This document shows positions 16,433 through 24,219 of a stretch of DNA of 37,399 nt, one piece after another. Origin of the DNA: an uncultured Burkholderiales bacterium (GTDB lineage Bacteria > Pseudomonadota > Gammaproteobacteria > Burkholderiales > Burkholderiaceae_C); NCBI GenBank assembly GCA_903871545.1, contig CAIQHG010000092.1:1-37399 (forward strand), read 5' to 3'. Each line of letters starts with the position of its first letter. The first letter of the stretch is position 1. The position numbers and the translations under genes were made by a program. A model generated the notes under the pieces. That model did not search any database and was not told the DNA's origin. It saw only the letters and a list, made by a program, of their open reading frames with translations.

Positions 16433-17215
16433 TCATGGATTGTCCTTGGTGACTTTGGCAGCCTGCCCATTTAAAAAATCTCTCACGCGTTGCTTGGCCT
16501 GCGGAGTTGACTGGGCAATGCCCGAGATCAAGGACTCCGTTAAAAACCCTTGATCAGCGGGTTGATCCGCAATTCTGGGTAAGGCGTGCATCAACGCGTA
16601 ATTCGTCACTGGGGCGTTGGAGCCTATTTTCTTGGCCAACTCAAACGCTTTATCAAATGCATTTCCACTTGGAACCCAGTACTGCGCAAGTCCTATTTGC
16701 ACACCGTCAACCGCGTTGTAGACACGCCCCGTCATCATCATATCTGTCATCCTTGCCACTCCTATCAGTCTAGGAATCCGAACAGAGCCCCCTCCTCCCA
16801 CAAAAATTCCACGAGTACCCTCTGGGAGTGCAAAAAACGCTGAATCGTCGGCCACACGAATGTGACACGCACTGGCCAACTCCAGTCCACCCCCAATGAC
16901 AGCGCCGTGCAAGGCAGCGACCACGGGTACTGAACCGTATTGAATACGCTCTAGCGCGTAGTGCCATGAACGGGAGTGATGCATGCCCTGGGCTGCATCT
17001 CTTTCCTTTAAGTCACTGAGATCTAAGCCGGCGCAAAAATGCTCTCCCTCCCCTGTGAGCACTGCGGCTCTTGCAGACTCGGGCAGATTCTCGAAAATAC
17101 TGCGCAACGACGCAATGAGAGCGTCGTTAAGTGCGTTTCGTTTACTCGGGCGGGTCAAAGATACTACGGCTATATCCTCACGCATTTCAAAATTGACATC
17201 GGGATTTTTGTTCAT
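16433..17215 (-). CDS. Enoyl-CoA hydratase/isomerase family protein
   Basis: A 260-residue crotonase-fold enzyme. The oxyanion-hole segments are HFCAGLDLSDL and GAVIGGGLELA. Both glutamates used by classical hydratases are present: Glu112 in GGGLELA and Glu132 in LPEG. It should therefore hydrate, rather than only isomerise, an enoyl-CoA. In a Cou/Phd-type pathway it would add water to the aryl-acrylyl-CoA without retro-aldol cleavage (the CouM role). An alternative is the HCHL/Ech type, which also cleaves to an aldehyde, but no vanillin-type dehydrogenase gene is present. It is the first gene of the minus-strand operon. The leader is about 20 bases if the candidate promoter at 17242-17271 is used; no clear Shine-Dalgarno is seen. 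Confidence 0.9.
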   Translation of the reverse strand: MNKNPDVNFEMREDIAVVSLTRPSKRNALNDALIASLRSIFENLPESARAAVLTGEGEHFCAGLDLSDLKERDAAQGMHHSRSWHYALERIQYGSVPVVAALHGAVIGGGLELASACHIRVADDSAFFALPEGTRGIFVGGGGSVRIPRLIGVARMTDMMMTGRVYNAVDGVQIGLAQYWVPSGNAFDKAFELAKKIGSNAPVTNYALMHALPRIADQPADQGFLTESLISGIAQSTPQAKQRVRDFLNGQAAKVTKDNP

Positions 17216-17241
17216 GATAGGGTTTATTTGGAGTTATCCTG

Positions 17242-17271
17242 TATATAGTTATGTACTATAGTTATCATCAA
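17242..17271 (-). promoter_or_regulatory. Candidate promoter of the minus-strand catabolic operon
   Basis: On the minus strand a TTGATG (17271-17266) is followed after 18 bases by TATATA (17247-17242). This is a plausible sigma-70 pair about 27 bases upstream of the enoyl-CoA hydratase start. The -35 box lies inside the inverted repeat at 17259-17277, so a bound repressor would block it. Based on consensus only. Confidence 0.4.
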
Positions 17272-17277
17272 TAACTA
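17259..17277. promoter_or_regulatory. Candidate MarR operator in the divergent promoter
   Basis: TAGTTAT and ATAACTA form a perfect 7-bp inverted repeat separated by CATCA. Two more direct copies of the half-site agttat lie at 17232-17237 and 17247-17252. The position, between the two divergent catabolic arms and over a candidate -35 box, suits a site bound by the MarR protein encoded at 13190-13621. Protein-site pairing is an inference. Confidence 0.5.
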
Positions 17278-17299
17278 GTTGACCCTGTATTTACCCTAA

Positions 17300-17321
17300 C
17301 CCGCATTTCACCTGCATCACA
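17300..17321 (+). repeat. Two-unit copy of the 11-bp repeat motif
   Basis: Two 11-base units, cccgcatttca and cctgcatcaca, match two units of the array at 11322-11385 (tctgcatttca, tctgcattaca) at 18 of 22 positions. They lie in the leader of the amidohydrolase gene. This could be chance or a shared element. Confidence 0.4.
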
Positions 17322-17355
17322 TAGCAACCCAAACAGACCCTCTAGGAGCGAGCCC

Positions 17356-18231
17356 TTGGACTTTGAGAACTTAATTGCCATTGATATACATACCCACGCT
17401 GAGGTGAGCTGTCGAAATCCCTTTGACAATTACGCCGAGGACTATGACCGCGCAGCCGACAAATACTTTGGATCCAGTCAACGCCCAACCATTGCTGAAA
17501 CAGTGGCTTACTACAGAGAGCGAAAGCTTGGACTTGTGATGTTCACCGTCGACAGTGAGTCTCAAATAGGAAGAAGGCGTATTCCGAATGAAGAGATTGC
17601 ACAAGCGGCTCGTGAAAACAGCGACATGATGATTGCTTTTGCAAGCATAGACCCCCACAAAGGCAAGATGGGAGCTCGTGAGGCTGAGCGTTTGATTAAA
17701 GAGGTAGGAATACAGGGATTTAAATTTCACCCAACCGTACAAGGCTACCACCCTTACGACAAAATGGCCTGGCCCATATACGAGGTGATTAATGAATACA
17801 AATTACCCGCTATTTTCCATACCGGACATAGCGGCATTGGCAGTGGAATGCGCTGCGGAGGGGGACTTAGACTGGCTTACAGCAACCCCATGCACCTTGA
17901 TGATGTCGCAATCGATTGGCCTGATATGCAAATCGTAATGGCCCATCCAAGTTTCCCATGGCAAGATGAGGCACTCAGCGTTGCAACCCACAAACCCAAC
18001 GTATGGATTGATCTATCAGGGTGGAGTCCAAAATATTTCCCGAAACAACTTATCCAATACGCCAACACACTTTTGAAAGACCGTGTGCTGTTTGGAAGTG
18101 ATTTCCCACTCATTACCCCCGAGCGCTGGATAAAAGACTTTGAAGTGGCAGGGTTTAAGCCCGAAGTGATGCCAGGCATCTTAAAAAATAATGCGGTCAG
18201 ACTGCTGGGTCTTGATAAAACAAAAACCTAA
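17356..18231 (+). CDS. Amidohydrolase, CouO/PhdC-like beta-ketoacyl-CoA hydrolase candidate
   Basis: A TIM-barrel metal-dependent hydrolase of the amidohydrolase-2 type (PF04909), 291 residues. Metal and active-site residues are visible: His12 and His14 (IDIHTHAE), Lys123 with His125 (GFKFHP), His155 and His158 (IFHTGHSG), His197 (MAHPSFPW) and Asp249 (LFGSDFP). The family includes aromatic decarboxylases. Because it lies next to the ligase/hydratase/SDR/MarR set, the closer parallel is CouO of Rhodococcus jostii and PhdC of Corynebacterium, which hydrolyse the aryl-beta-ketoacyl-CoA to an aryl carboxylate and acetyl-CoA. The start is a TTG at 17356, supported by AGGAG at 17344-17348 seven bases upstream. 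It is transcribed away from the minus-strand operon. A decarboxylase acting on the product of the DpgC branch is an alternative. Confidence 0.82.
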   Translation: MDFENLIAIDIHTHAEVSCRNPFDNYAEDYDRAADKYFGSSQRPTIAETVAYYRERKLGLVMFTVDSESQIGRRRIPNEEIAQAARENSDMMIAFASIDPHKGKMGAREAERLIKEVGIQGFKFHPTVQGYHPYDKMAWPIYEVINEYKLPAIFHTGHSGIGSGMRCGGGLRLAYSNPMHLDDVAIDWPDMQIVMAHPSFPWQDEALSVATHKPNVWIDLSGWSPKYFPKQLIQYANTLLKDRVLFGSDFPLITPERWIKDFEVAGFKPEVMPGILKNNAVRLLGLDKTKT

Positions 18232-18546
18232 GCACCCGCATTTTATATAACACTTGCACAAACCAGTCCAGGCATGATTAGCAGTTTAAGCTTGAACTTT
18301 CTTTGCTTCATTTTTCTACATTGAAGGGATACATTCTTTATCAGTAAAAACCCTTTGCGCTGTATTTAAATTAAATCTGAAAATTACTTCTTTATAGATA
18401 AAATAACTTCATAGAATTAATAATTAGTTAGAAGCATTACGGGGTGTGCATTTAAAGCTGATCCAATGCTGGTGTTATGTTTACGCCATAACGACAATTT
18501 AAGTTATATTTTTAAAACTTCTTTTAAACATTAGGTATTGTTAGTT
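18232..18546 (+). other. Intergenic spacer before iorA
   Basis: This AT-rich spacer of 315 bases separates the amidohydrolase gene from iorA. It holds a near-perfect dyad agtttaagcttgaact (18283-18298). Half-sites aataact (18402-18408) and agtta (18425-18429) resemble those of the divergent operator but point the opposite way. No good terminator hairpin and no coding potential are seen. It may contain a second promoter, making iorA the first gene of its own transcript. Confidence 0.45.
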
Positions 18547-20718
18547 ATGGAAGTCTCTTTTCACGAAGAAATAAAGCTCCTCCAATTGGGAGAGGGCGAG
18601 CAATTCCACGGCGAGGGCATACTCGCAATCACAAAAGCTCTTTTACAGTCCGGGGTCTCCTACATAGGGGGGTACCAAGGGGCCCCTGTCTCGCATTTGT
18701 TAGATGTGATGGTGCAAGCAAAAGACTACTTATCCACCTTGGGTGTTCACGTAGAAGCTTGCTCCAACGAGGCCTCAGCAGCGGCAATGCTTGGCGCCTC
18801 CATCCACTACCCGATGCGTGGTGCAGTCACTTGGAAGTCCATTGTGGGCACGAACGTTGCTGCAGATGCCCTGAGTAACTTATCTTCTGCGGGTGTTCTT
18901 GGGGGCGTGCTGATCGTAGTCGGGGAGGACTACGGCGAAGGAGCCTCAGTAATACAAGAGAGGACTCATGCTTATGCCATGAAGTCGAGTATGATTTTGC
19001 TGGACCCAAGACCTAATCTATCTCAAATGGTCAATATGGTGGAGCACGGATTCGCCTTATCTGAGTGCTCGAACATGCCCGCCATGATGGAGCTTCGCAT
19101 CAGAGCTTGCCATGTCAAAGGGCAATTTGAGGCTAAGAATAATATCTCCCCAACTATTTCATCCAACCAGTTGTTAAACGAACCGGCAAAGTTCAATTAC
19201 GAAAAACTCTCTCATCCTCCGGTTACTTTTGTTCAAGAAAAACTTAAATTTCAAAGCAGAATCCCCGCTGCTCAAAACTACATTGTCGAGAAGAATTTAA
19301 ATGAGATTATCAACGGAGAGCACAAAAACTTTGGCATTATTGTTCAAGGTGGTCTTTACAACACTTTAATTAGATCGCTCGTTCAATTTGACTTGGCAGA
19401 CAGTTACGGGAACTCTAAGATTCCTATACTGGTTTTGAATGTGACCTACCCATTGGTTCCCAACCAAATTGAGCTATTTTGTAAACACAAAGATGCAATC
19501 ATCGTTGTCGAAGAAGGCCAACCCGAATACATTGAGCAGGAGATCTCTTTGGCACTTCGGCGCGCGCGCATTGAGACACCCATACACGGCAAAGATATTT
19601 TCCAACACGCCGGCGAATACAACGCAGATGTCATGATCAAAGGGTTACTCACCTTTGCCAATAACTACTTATCAGCCCAGTACCAAGAGTCTATTGTGCG
19701 GGTACAAGCCCATATAACGCAACTAGAGGAAAGAAAAAAAGTAGTTGCAACCTTGCTAAAAGGGCTGCCCGCTGCGCTCCCCCCTCGCCCACCGGGTTTT
19801 TGTATCGGATGCCCAGAGCGGCCCGTGTTTTCGGCCATCAAACTTGCACAACAAACTGTGGGGGACGTCCACATCTCTGCAGACATTGGCTGTCATGCAT
19901 TTGGTACCTTCCCCCCTTTCTCCTCCGGGCATACCATCCTAGGATACGGTATGAGCTTGGCAAGTAGAGCCGGTGTATCGCCGAGTATGCAAAGAAGAGT
20001 TCTCTCGATCATGGGAGACGGGGGGTTCTGGCATAACGGGTTACTGACAGGCGTACAAAGTGCACTCTTTAACGCAGACGATGCGGTACTGTTGATATTT
20101 AAAAACGGATATACCTCAGCTACCGGAACTCAAGATATTTTGTCTACACCTAGCTCCCTTGAGAAAAAAGACGCAGTTGATAAACTTAAAAGTTTGGTGC
20201 ACACCAACCAATCCATTGAAAAGACACTCAAGGGACTGGGCGTACAGTGGCTTAAAACTGTAGATACCTACCAAGTAGATCAGGTACGGAGAGTTTTAAT
20301 CGAGGCCTTCACCAGCAGTTTCAACGGTCTTAAAGTCATCGTTGCAGAGGGCGAGTGTCAACTTGAGCGTCAGCGAAGAATCAAACCTTGGCTACTCTCT
20401 CTTTTAAAAGCAGGCAAACGCGTCATGCGGGTCAAATACGGCGTGGACGCAGATGTCTGTAACGGTGACCACGCCTGCATTAGACTCTCAGGATGTCCGA
20501 CGTTGACTCTAAAGGATAACCCAGATCCGTTGAAGCTTGATCCCGTTGCAAGCGTGATTGATGGATGTTTAGGCTGTGGACTTTGCGGTGAAAACGCACA
20601 CGCTGCAACTCTTTGTCCCTCCTTTTATAGAACAGAGGTGATCCAAAATCCGACTCTGGGTGAGAAATTACTTCACTTAATTCGCGCACCTGTTCTGCGG
20701 CTATTACAGACTCACTAA
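18547..20718 (+). CDS. iorA: Indolepyruvate-type 2-oxoacid oxidoreductase, alpha subunit (IorA)
   Basis: This is the thiamine-diphosphate and iron-sulfur subunit of an arylpyruvate-type oxidoreductase, which converts a 2-oxoacid + CoA to acyl-CoA + CO2 + electrons. The N-terminal half is the pyrimidine-binding and transketolase-like region (EGILAITKALLQSG, GSNVA-type segment VGTNVAADAL). The family CxGCPxR motif appears as CIGCPERP near residue 418. The ThDP motif GDGGFWHNG (near 490) ends in FKNGYT about 27 residues on. The C-terminus holds a two-[4Fe-4S] ferredoxin domain with cysteines in DVCNGDHACIRLSGC and GCLGCGLC...LCPSF. The ATG at 18547 is chosen over the TTG at 18538. It has 723 residues, as expected of the two-subunit proteobacterial enzyme. 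iorB follows after one base. Confidence 0.9.
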   Translation: MEVSFHEEIKLLQLGEGEQFHGEGILAITKALLQSGVSYIGGYQGAPVSHLLDVMVQAKDYLSTLGVHVEACSNEASAAAMLGASIHYPMRGAVTWKSIVGTNVAADALSNLSSAGVLGGVLIVVGEDYGEGASVIQERTHAYAMKSSMILLDPRPNLSQMVNMVEHGFALSECSNMPAMMELRIRACHVKGQFEAKNNISPTISSNQLLNEPAKFNYEKLSHPPVTFVQEKLKFQSRIPAAQNYIVEKNLNEIINGEHKNFGIIVQGGLYNTLIRSLVQFDLADSYGNSKIPILVLNVTYPLVPNQIELFCKHKDAIIVVEEGQPEYIEQEISLALRRARIETPIHGKDIFQHAGEYNADVMIKGLLTFANNYLSAQYQESIVRVQAHITQLEERKKVVATLLKGLPAALPPRPPGFCIGCPERPVFSAIKLAQQTVGDVHISADIGCHAFGTFPPFSSGHTILGYGMSLASRAGVSPSMQRRVLSIMGDGGFWHNGLLTGVQSALFNADDAVLLIFKNGYTSATGTQDILSTPSSLEKKDAVDKLKSLVHTNQSIEKTLKGLGVQWLKTVDTYQVDQVRRVLIEAFTSSFNGLKVIVAEGECQLERQRRIKPWLLSLLKAGKRVMRVKYGVDADVCNGDHACIRLSGCPTLTLKDNPDPLKLDPVASVIDGCLGCGLCGENAHAATLCPSFYRTEVIQNPTLGEKLLHLIRAPVLRLLQTH

Positions 20719-20719
20719 G

Positions 20720-22390
20720 ATGCTTGAAAAACCTTTTACTATTCTCATCTGCGCGTTGGGCGGAGAGGGCGGCGGCGTGCTCACCGAGTGGTTGGTTAAC
20801 ACTGCAAGGGTAGCCGGCTTACCCGTTCAGGCCACCTCCATTCCCGGAGTAGCCCAGAGAACGGGGGCAACCACCTACTACTTGGAGATGATGCTTAAAG
20901 CCTCACCCGCAGTCGGCGCCGACGCGCCCATATTTGGTCTGAGTCCTCTCCCCGGTCAAATAGATTTACTTATTTCCTCTGAGCTACTTGAGACGGGTCG
21001 GCAAATCAGTAACGGGATGTCCAATCCTTTGCAAACTTATGTGATCAGCTCAAACAACCGTTCTTTGACGACGGTTGAGAAAATGGGTATGGGAGACAGC
21101 CGAGTGCCCGATACGACCTTAATTGATTTAATCAAACAGTTTTCGCGGGCGCATCACATTGTGGATATGGCGCTTCTTGCCAAACACTCGGGAACCATAA
21201 TTAGCTCAGTGATGCTGGGGTGCATAGGCGCCAGCGCTTTGCTCCCCCTTAAAAAAGAACATTTTGAGCGCGCAATCCAAGGAGATAGCAAACAGCTTTC
21301 TGCATCTCAAAAGGCCAGTTTGAGAGGATTTTCTCTGGGTTGGGAATCGGTTGAGAAGCAGCTGAAAAACTCCCAATTTATTGCGCAGGTGATTCAATCT
21401 ATTGAGCCAAATCAACAGGAGATTGAAAACGCTCCAAGTTCAGGGGTTGTCCCTTTTGATGCGCTACAAAAATTTCCAGTCGAGGTGCATCCCGTCTTAA
21501 ATTTAGGTTACGCAAGGCTTGTCGAGTACCAAGATACAAGCTACGCTGATTTATATCTCGAGCGCGTGCACTCAGTTTGGGCTGCGGAGAAGCAGGCTCA
21601 TGTAAGGATGGATCCCTTAAACACTGCTGCACCTGAAACTATTACACCAGACACTTGCACCGCCTCCTCAATTACAGCCCCCATCACACAGGAGGCCGCT
21701 AGGTGGACAGCATTGTGGATGGCATTTGATGACATAGTGAGAGTAGCCGAGTTAAAAAACAGAAAAAGTCGATTCGAAGACATCAGAAAAGATACAAAAG
21801 CGCAAAGCGAGGATATTATCCGGGTCTATGACCACTTTAAACCTGGCGTTTCAGAACTGGCTGGGCTTTTACCGCAATTTCTCTCCAATCCCTTACTCAA
21901 ATGGGAGAAAAAAAGAGCCCTATCAGGACTTCCAGCACTTGAATTAAAACTAAAACTCCACTCCTCAAGCATCACAGGTGCTTTGGTGTTGCTGTGTCTA
22001 TCAAGCTTTAAATGGTTGCGAAAGCACGGAACTCGGTATCACTATGAGCAGTTGGGCATCCAAGCTTGGCTCAAATGTATTATCCAATCCACCGAAACCG
22101 ATAAAGCGCTTGGTCTGGAAGTTGCCGCTTGTGGCAGGCTCATCAAAGGGTACGCAAGCACTAATGCGCGGGCGCATGAGAATTTGAATTACATACTCAA
22201 CTCTTTATCTGCAGACTCTTTTAAACACTCAGATCTTCCTAAATCCGAAATCGTTCGTCAAGCAAGACTAAGCGCCTTAAAAGAGGAGTCTGGTAGCGCT
22301 TTAGATCATTTATTAAAGGGACTGGGTGCGCCTGCTCGCCCGCCCAAAGAGCAACCCATACGGTGGATGAAGCGACCCCTAAAAGTTTAA
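20720..22390 (+). CDS. iorB: Indolepyruvate oxidoreductase subunit B (IorB) with DUF6537-type C-terminus
   Basis: The N-terminal ~210 residues are the gamma-type 2-oxoacid oxidoreductase domain (PF01558). They contain LGGEGGGVLTEWL at the start and the SIPGVAQRTGATTYYLEM signature that accompanies CoA and ThDP-intermediate handling. The remaining ~340 residues match in length and position the helical DUF6537 extension of the aerobic two-subunit enzymes; its function is unknown. Substrates of characterised relatives are indolepyruvate and phenylpyruvate. Here the neighbouring DpgC makes an arylglyoxylate as an alternative substrate possibility. A hairpin follows the stop (22408-22431). Confidence 0.88.
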   Translation: MLEKPFTILICALGGEGGGVLTEWLVNTARVAGLPVQATSIPGVAQRTGATTYYLEMMLKASPAVGADAPIFGLSPLPGQIDLLISSELLETGRQISNGMSNPLQTYVISSNNRSLTTVEKMGMGDSRVPDTTLIDLIKQFSRAHHIVDMALLAKHSGTIISSVMLGCIGASALLPLKKEHFERAIQGDSKQLSASQKASLRGFSLGWESVEKQLKNSQFIAQVIQSIEPNQQEIENAPSSGVVPFDALQKFPVEVHPVLNLGYARLVEYQDTSYADLYLERVHSVWAAEKQAHVRMDPLNTAAPETITPDTCTASSITAPITQEAARWTALWMAFDDIVRVAELKNRKSRFEDIRKDTKAQSEDIIRVYDHFKPGVSELAGLLPQFLSNPLLKWEKKRALSGLPALELKLKLHSSSITGALVLLCLSSFKWLRKHGTRYHYEQLGIQAWLKCIIQSTETDKALGLEVAACGRLIKGYASTNARAHENLNYILNSLSADSFKHSDLPKSEIVRQARLSALKEESGSALDHLLKGLGAPARPPKEQPIRWMKRPLKV

Positions 22391-22407
22391 AGAACCGAGT
22401 CGCTGTT

Positions 22408-22431
22408 TTTATTGCTTTAATCAGCAATAAA
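22408..22431. terminator. Inverted repeat after iorB, possible weak terminator
   Basis: TTTATTGCT and AGCAATAAA form a perfect 9-bp stem around a 6-base loop (ttaatc), 17 bases after the iorB stop. The stem is AT-rich and the 3' flank has only a few T residues. Intrinsic termination would therefore be weak; an mRNA-processing or attenuation hairpin between iorAB and dctP is an alternative. Confidence 0.4.
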
Positions 22432-22546
22432 TTCTTAATCAAAACCTAGTATTTACCAATATACCTTTACCCATTAATTAAATCCATAATTGAGTTTGCT
22501 GGGTGAAATGCGTTAGTTAAAAACTTCCATCCCAGATGAAAGCATT

Positions 22547-22565
22547 CTTTAGTTTAGTTTAGTTA
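22547..22565 (+). repeat. 5-bp tandem repeat upstream of dctP
   Basis: The pentamer tttag (or a rotation of it) occurs three times in a row, ending in ttat, 35 to 53 bases before the dctP start. It is short and could be chance, but it is in the likely promoter region. Confidence 0.45.
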
Positions 22566-22599
22566 TTTTTTATACATTCGAATTTGAAAGAGATCGGTC

Positions 22600-23649
22600 A
22601 TGAAGAAATTGAAGTTTAATCTCGCCACTTTATCTGCTGCGTTGTGCGTAGCTCTTGGTCTTGCAAGTGTGGGCTCATCTCAGGCGCAGTCAACGGATAA
22701 GCCCGTTACTCTAAAGCTCTCTAGCTGGCTTCCAGCACAACACAGTTTGAACCCTGCTTTTCAGGCATGGGCAGATGATCTTAAAGCTGCCTCTGGGGGT
22801 ACGATCAACAGCACACTGTTCCCCTCTGAACAACTGGGCAAGGCATTTGATCACTACGATATGGCCAAAGACGGCATTGCTGATTTCACCTACGTCAATC
22901 CCGGTTATCAGCCCGGCAGATTCCCTATCTTTTCGGCCCTGTCACTCCCCTTTTTAATTAACAATGCAAAAGCTGGCTCCGCCGCTATGGATGCTTGGTA
23001 CAGGCCTTACGCTGCAAAAGAGATGAAAGATGTTCATTTTTGTTTTGCGTTTGCTCACGACCCGGGCACCTTTCACTCGCGCAAAAAAATTCTCTTGCCC
23101 TCCGATGTTAAGGGTTTGAAGGTACGCCCCGCCACGGCCACGATTGGTCAGATGATTACGCTTCTTGGGGGCACCAATGTTCAGGCCTCCGCCCCCGAGT
23201 CGCGCGACATGCTGGAGCGCGGAGTGGCTGAGGCCATTACGTTTCCTTGGGGCTCTTTGAGCTTATTTGGAATTGATAAGGTTGTTAAATTTCACATGGA
23301 CACTCCCCTTTATGTCACGCCCTTTATTTGGGCAATGAACAAGGACAAATACGAATCAATGTCACCCGCTCAGAAAAAAGCTGTCGATAGCCACTGCACC
23401 AGTGAGTGGGCTGAGAAAGTGGGCTCAGCATGGGCTGACTTTGAAATCAGCGGACACACCAAACTCAGTGCAGACCCGGGCCGCGAAGTGTATAAACTCA
23501 CCCCCGAACAGCTAAGCGCTTGGAAACAAGCGGCTCTACCGCTTGAGAAACAGTGGGCGGAGGAGGTCAAAAAGAAGGGCGAAGACCCCGTTGTTTTAAT
23601 GAACGATCTGCGTCAAACATTGACCAAATACAAGTCTTTGCTACAGTAA
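22600..23649 (+). CDS. dctP: TRAP transporter substrate-binding protein (DctP family)
   Basis: The periplasmic solute receptor of a tripartite ATP-independent periplasmic transporter. A signal peptide spans about residues 1-29 (basic start MKKLKF, hydrophobic core, cleavage near SSQAQ). The mature protein has DctP-family segments such as GLKVRPATATIGQMITLLGG, whose Arg normally holds the ligand carboxylate, and EAITFPWGSLSLF. AGAG at 22589-22592 serves as Shine-Dalgarno. Since it lies inside an aromatic catabolic cluster with dctQ and dctM directly after it, the ligand is probably an aromatic carboxylate such as a hydroxycinnamate or hydroxyphenylacetate. That is an inference from context; TRAP systems for p-coumarate-type acids are known. 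Confidence 0.9.
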   Translation: MKKLKFNLATLSAALCVALGLASVGSSQAQSTDKPVTLKLSSWLPAQHSLNPAFQAWADDLKAASGGTINSTLFPSEQLGKAFDHYDMAKDGIADFTYVNPGYQPGRFPIFSALSLPFLINNAKAGSAAMDAWYRPYAAKEMKDVHFCFAFAHDPGTFHSRKKILLPSDVKGLKVRPATATIGQMITLLGGTNVQASAPESRDMLERGVAEAITFPWGSLSLFGIDKVVKFHMDTPLYVTPFIWAMNKDKYESMSPAQKKAVDSHCTSEWAEKVGSAWADFEISGHTKLSADPGREVYKLTPEQLSAWKQAALPLEKQWAEEVKKKGEDPVVLMNDLRQTLTKYKSLLQ

Positions 23650-23668
23650 ACCGCAGGCTGCAGTTTTT

Positions 23669-24190
23669 ATGAACGAAGACAATTCTTCTGCTTTAAAAAA
23701 AAACCCATTCGACCAAATCATTGATGTGATTGAATGGGCGGCGGCTATTTTCGTCGGACTGGTTGCAGCTAATATTTTCATATCAGTCTTTTTGAGAAAG
23801 TTTTTCAACACCTCTATCCCCGATAGCTACGACTTTGGTCGAATGTTTTTGGGTATTTTGATATTTTGGGGAATAGCTGCAACCAGTTATAGGGGTACCC
23901 ATATCACGGTAGATCTGTTGTGGAGCATCAGCCGTCCAAAAGTTCAAAGAGTAATTGATATCTTTGCCACTCTTGTGCTGCTTTTGGTTGTGAGCGTTCA
24001 AACTATTATGCTCTTTGATAAAGTCAAGGGTACCTATGACGATCACGTTTTGACGTATGACCTTAACTTACCAACCTGGCCTTTTTTTGCAATCGCGTGG
24101 TTAGGCGATGTGTGTGCAGTCTTGTTGATTGCCATTAGAACCTTCAGACTAATCACTCAAGCGGATCAGTTTGAGAGTTCCGCGCACTGA
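23669..24190 (+). CDS. dctQ: TRAP transporter small permease (DctQ family)
   Basis: A 173-residue membrane protein with four predicted helices: about 23-43, 57-77, 97-117 and 135-158. It carries the DctQ features FLRKFFN...IPDSYDFGRMFLGILIFWGIAATSYRG, seen in pieces around residues 38-76, and the conserved HITVDLL segment. It bridges the DctP receptor and the DctM permease. Start ATG is 19 bases after the dctP stop, and dctM starts 29 bases after its stop. Confidence 0.9.
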   Translation: MNEDNSSALKKNPFDQIIDVIEWAAAIFVGLVAANIFISVFLRKFFNTSIPDSYDFGRMFLGILIFWGIAATSYRGTHITVDLLWSISRPKVQRVIDIFATLVLLLVVSVQTIMLFDKVKGTYDDHVLTYDLNLPTWPFFAIAWLGDVCAVLLIAIRTFRLITQADQFESSAH

Positions 24191-24219
24191 TAGATAATTG
24201 GTTTAAAAGATATTTAAAA

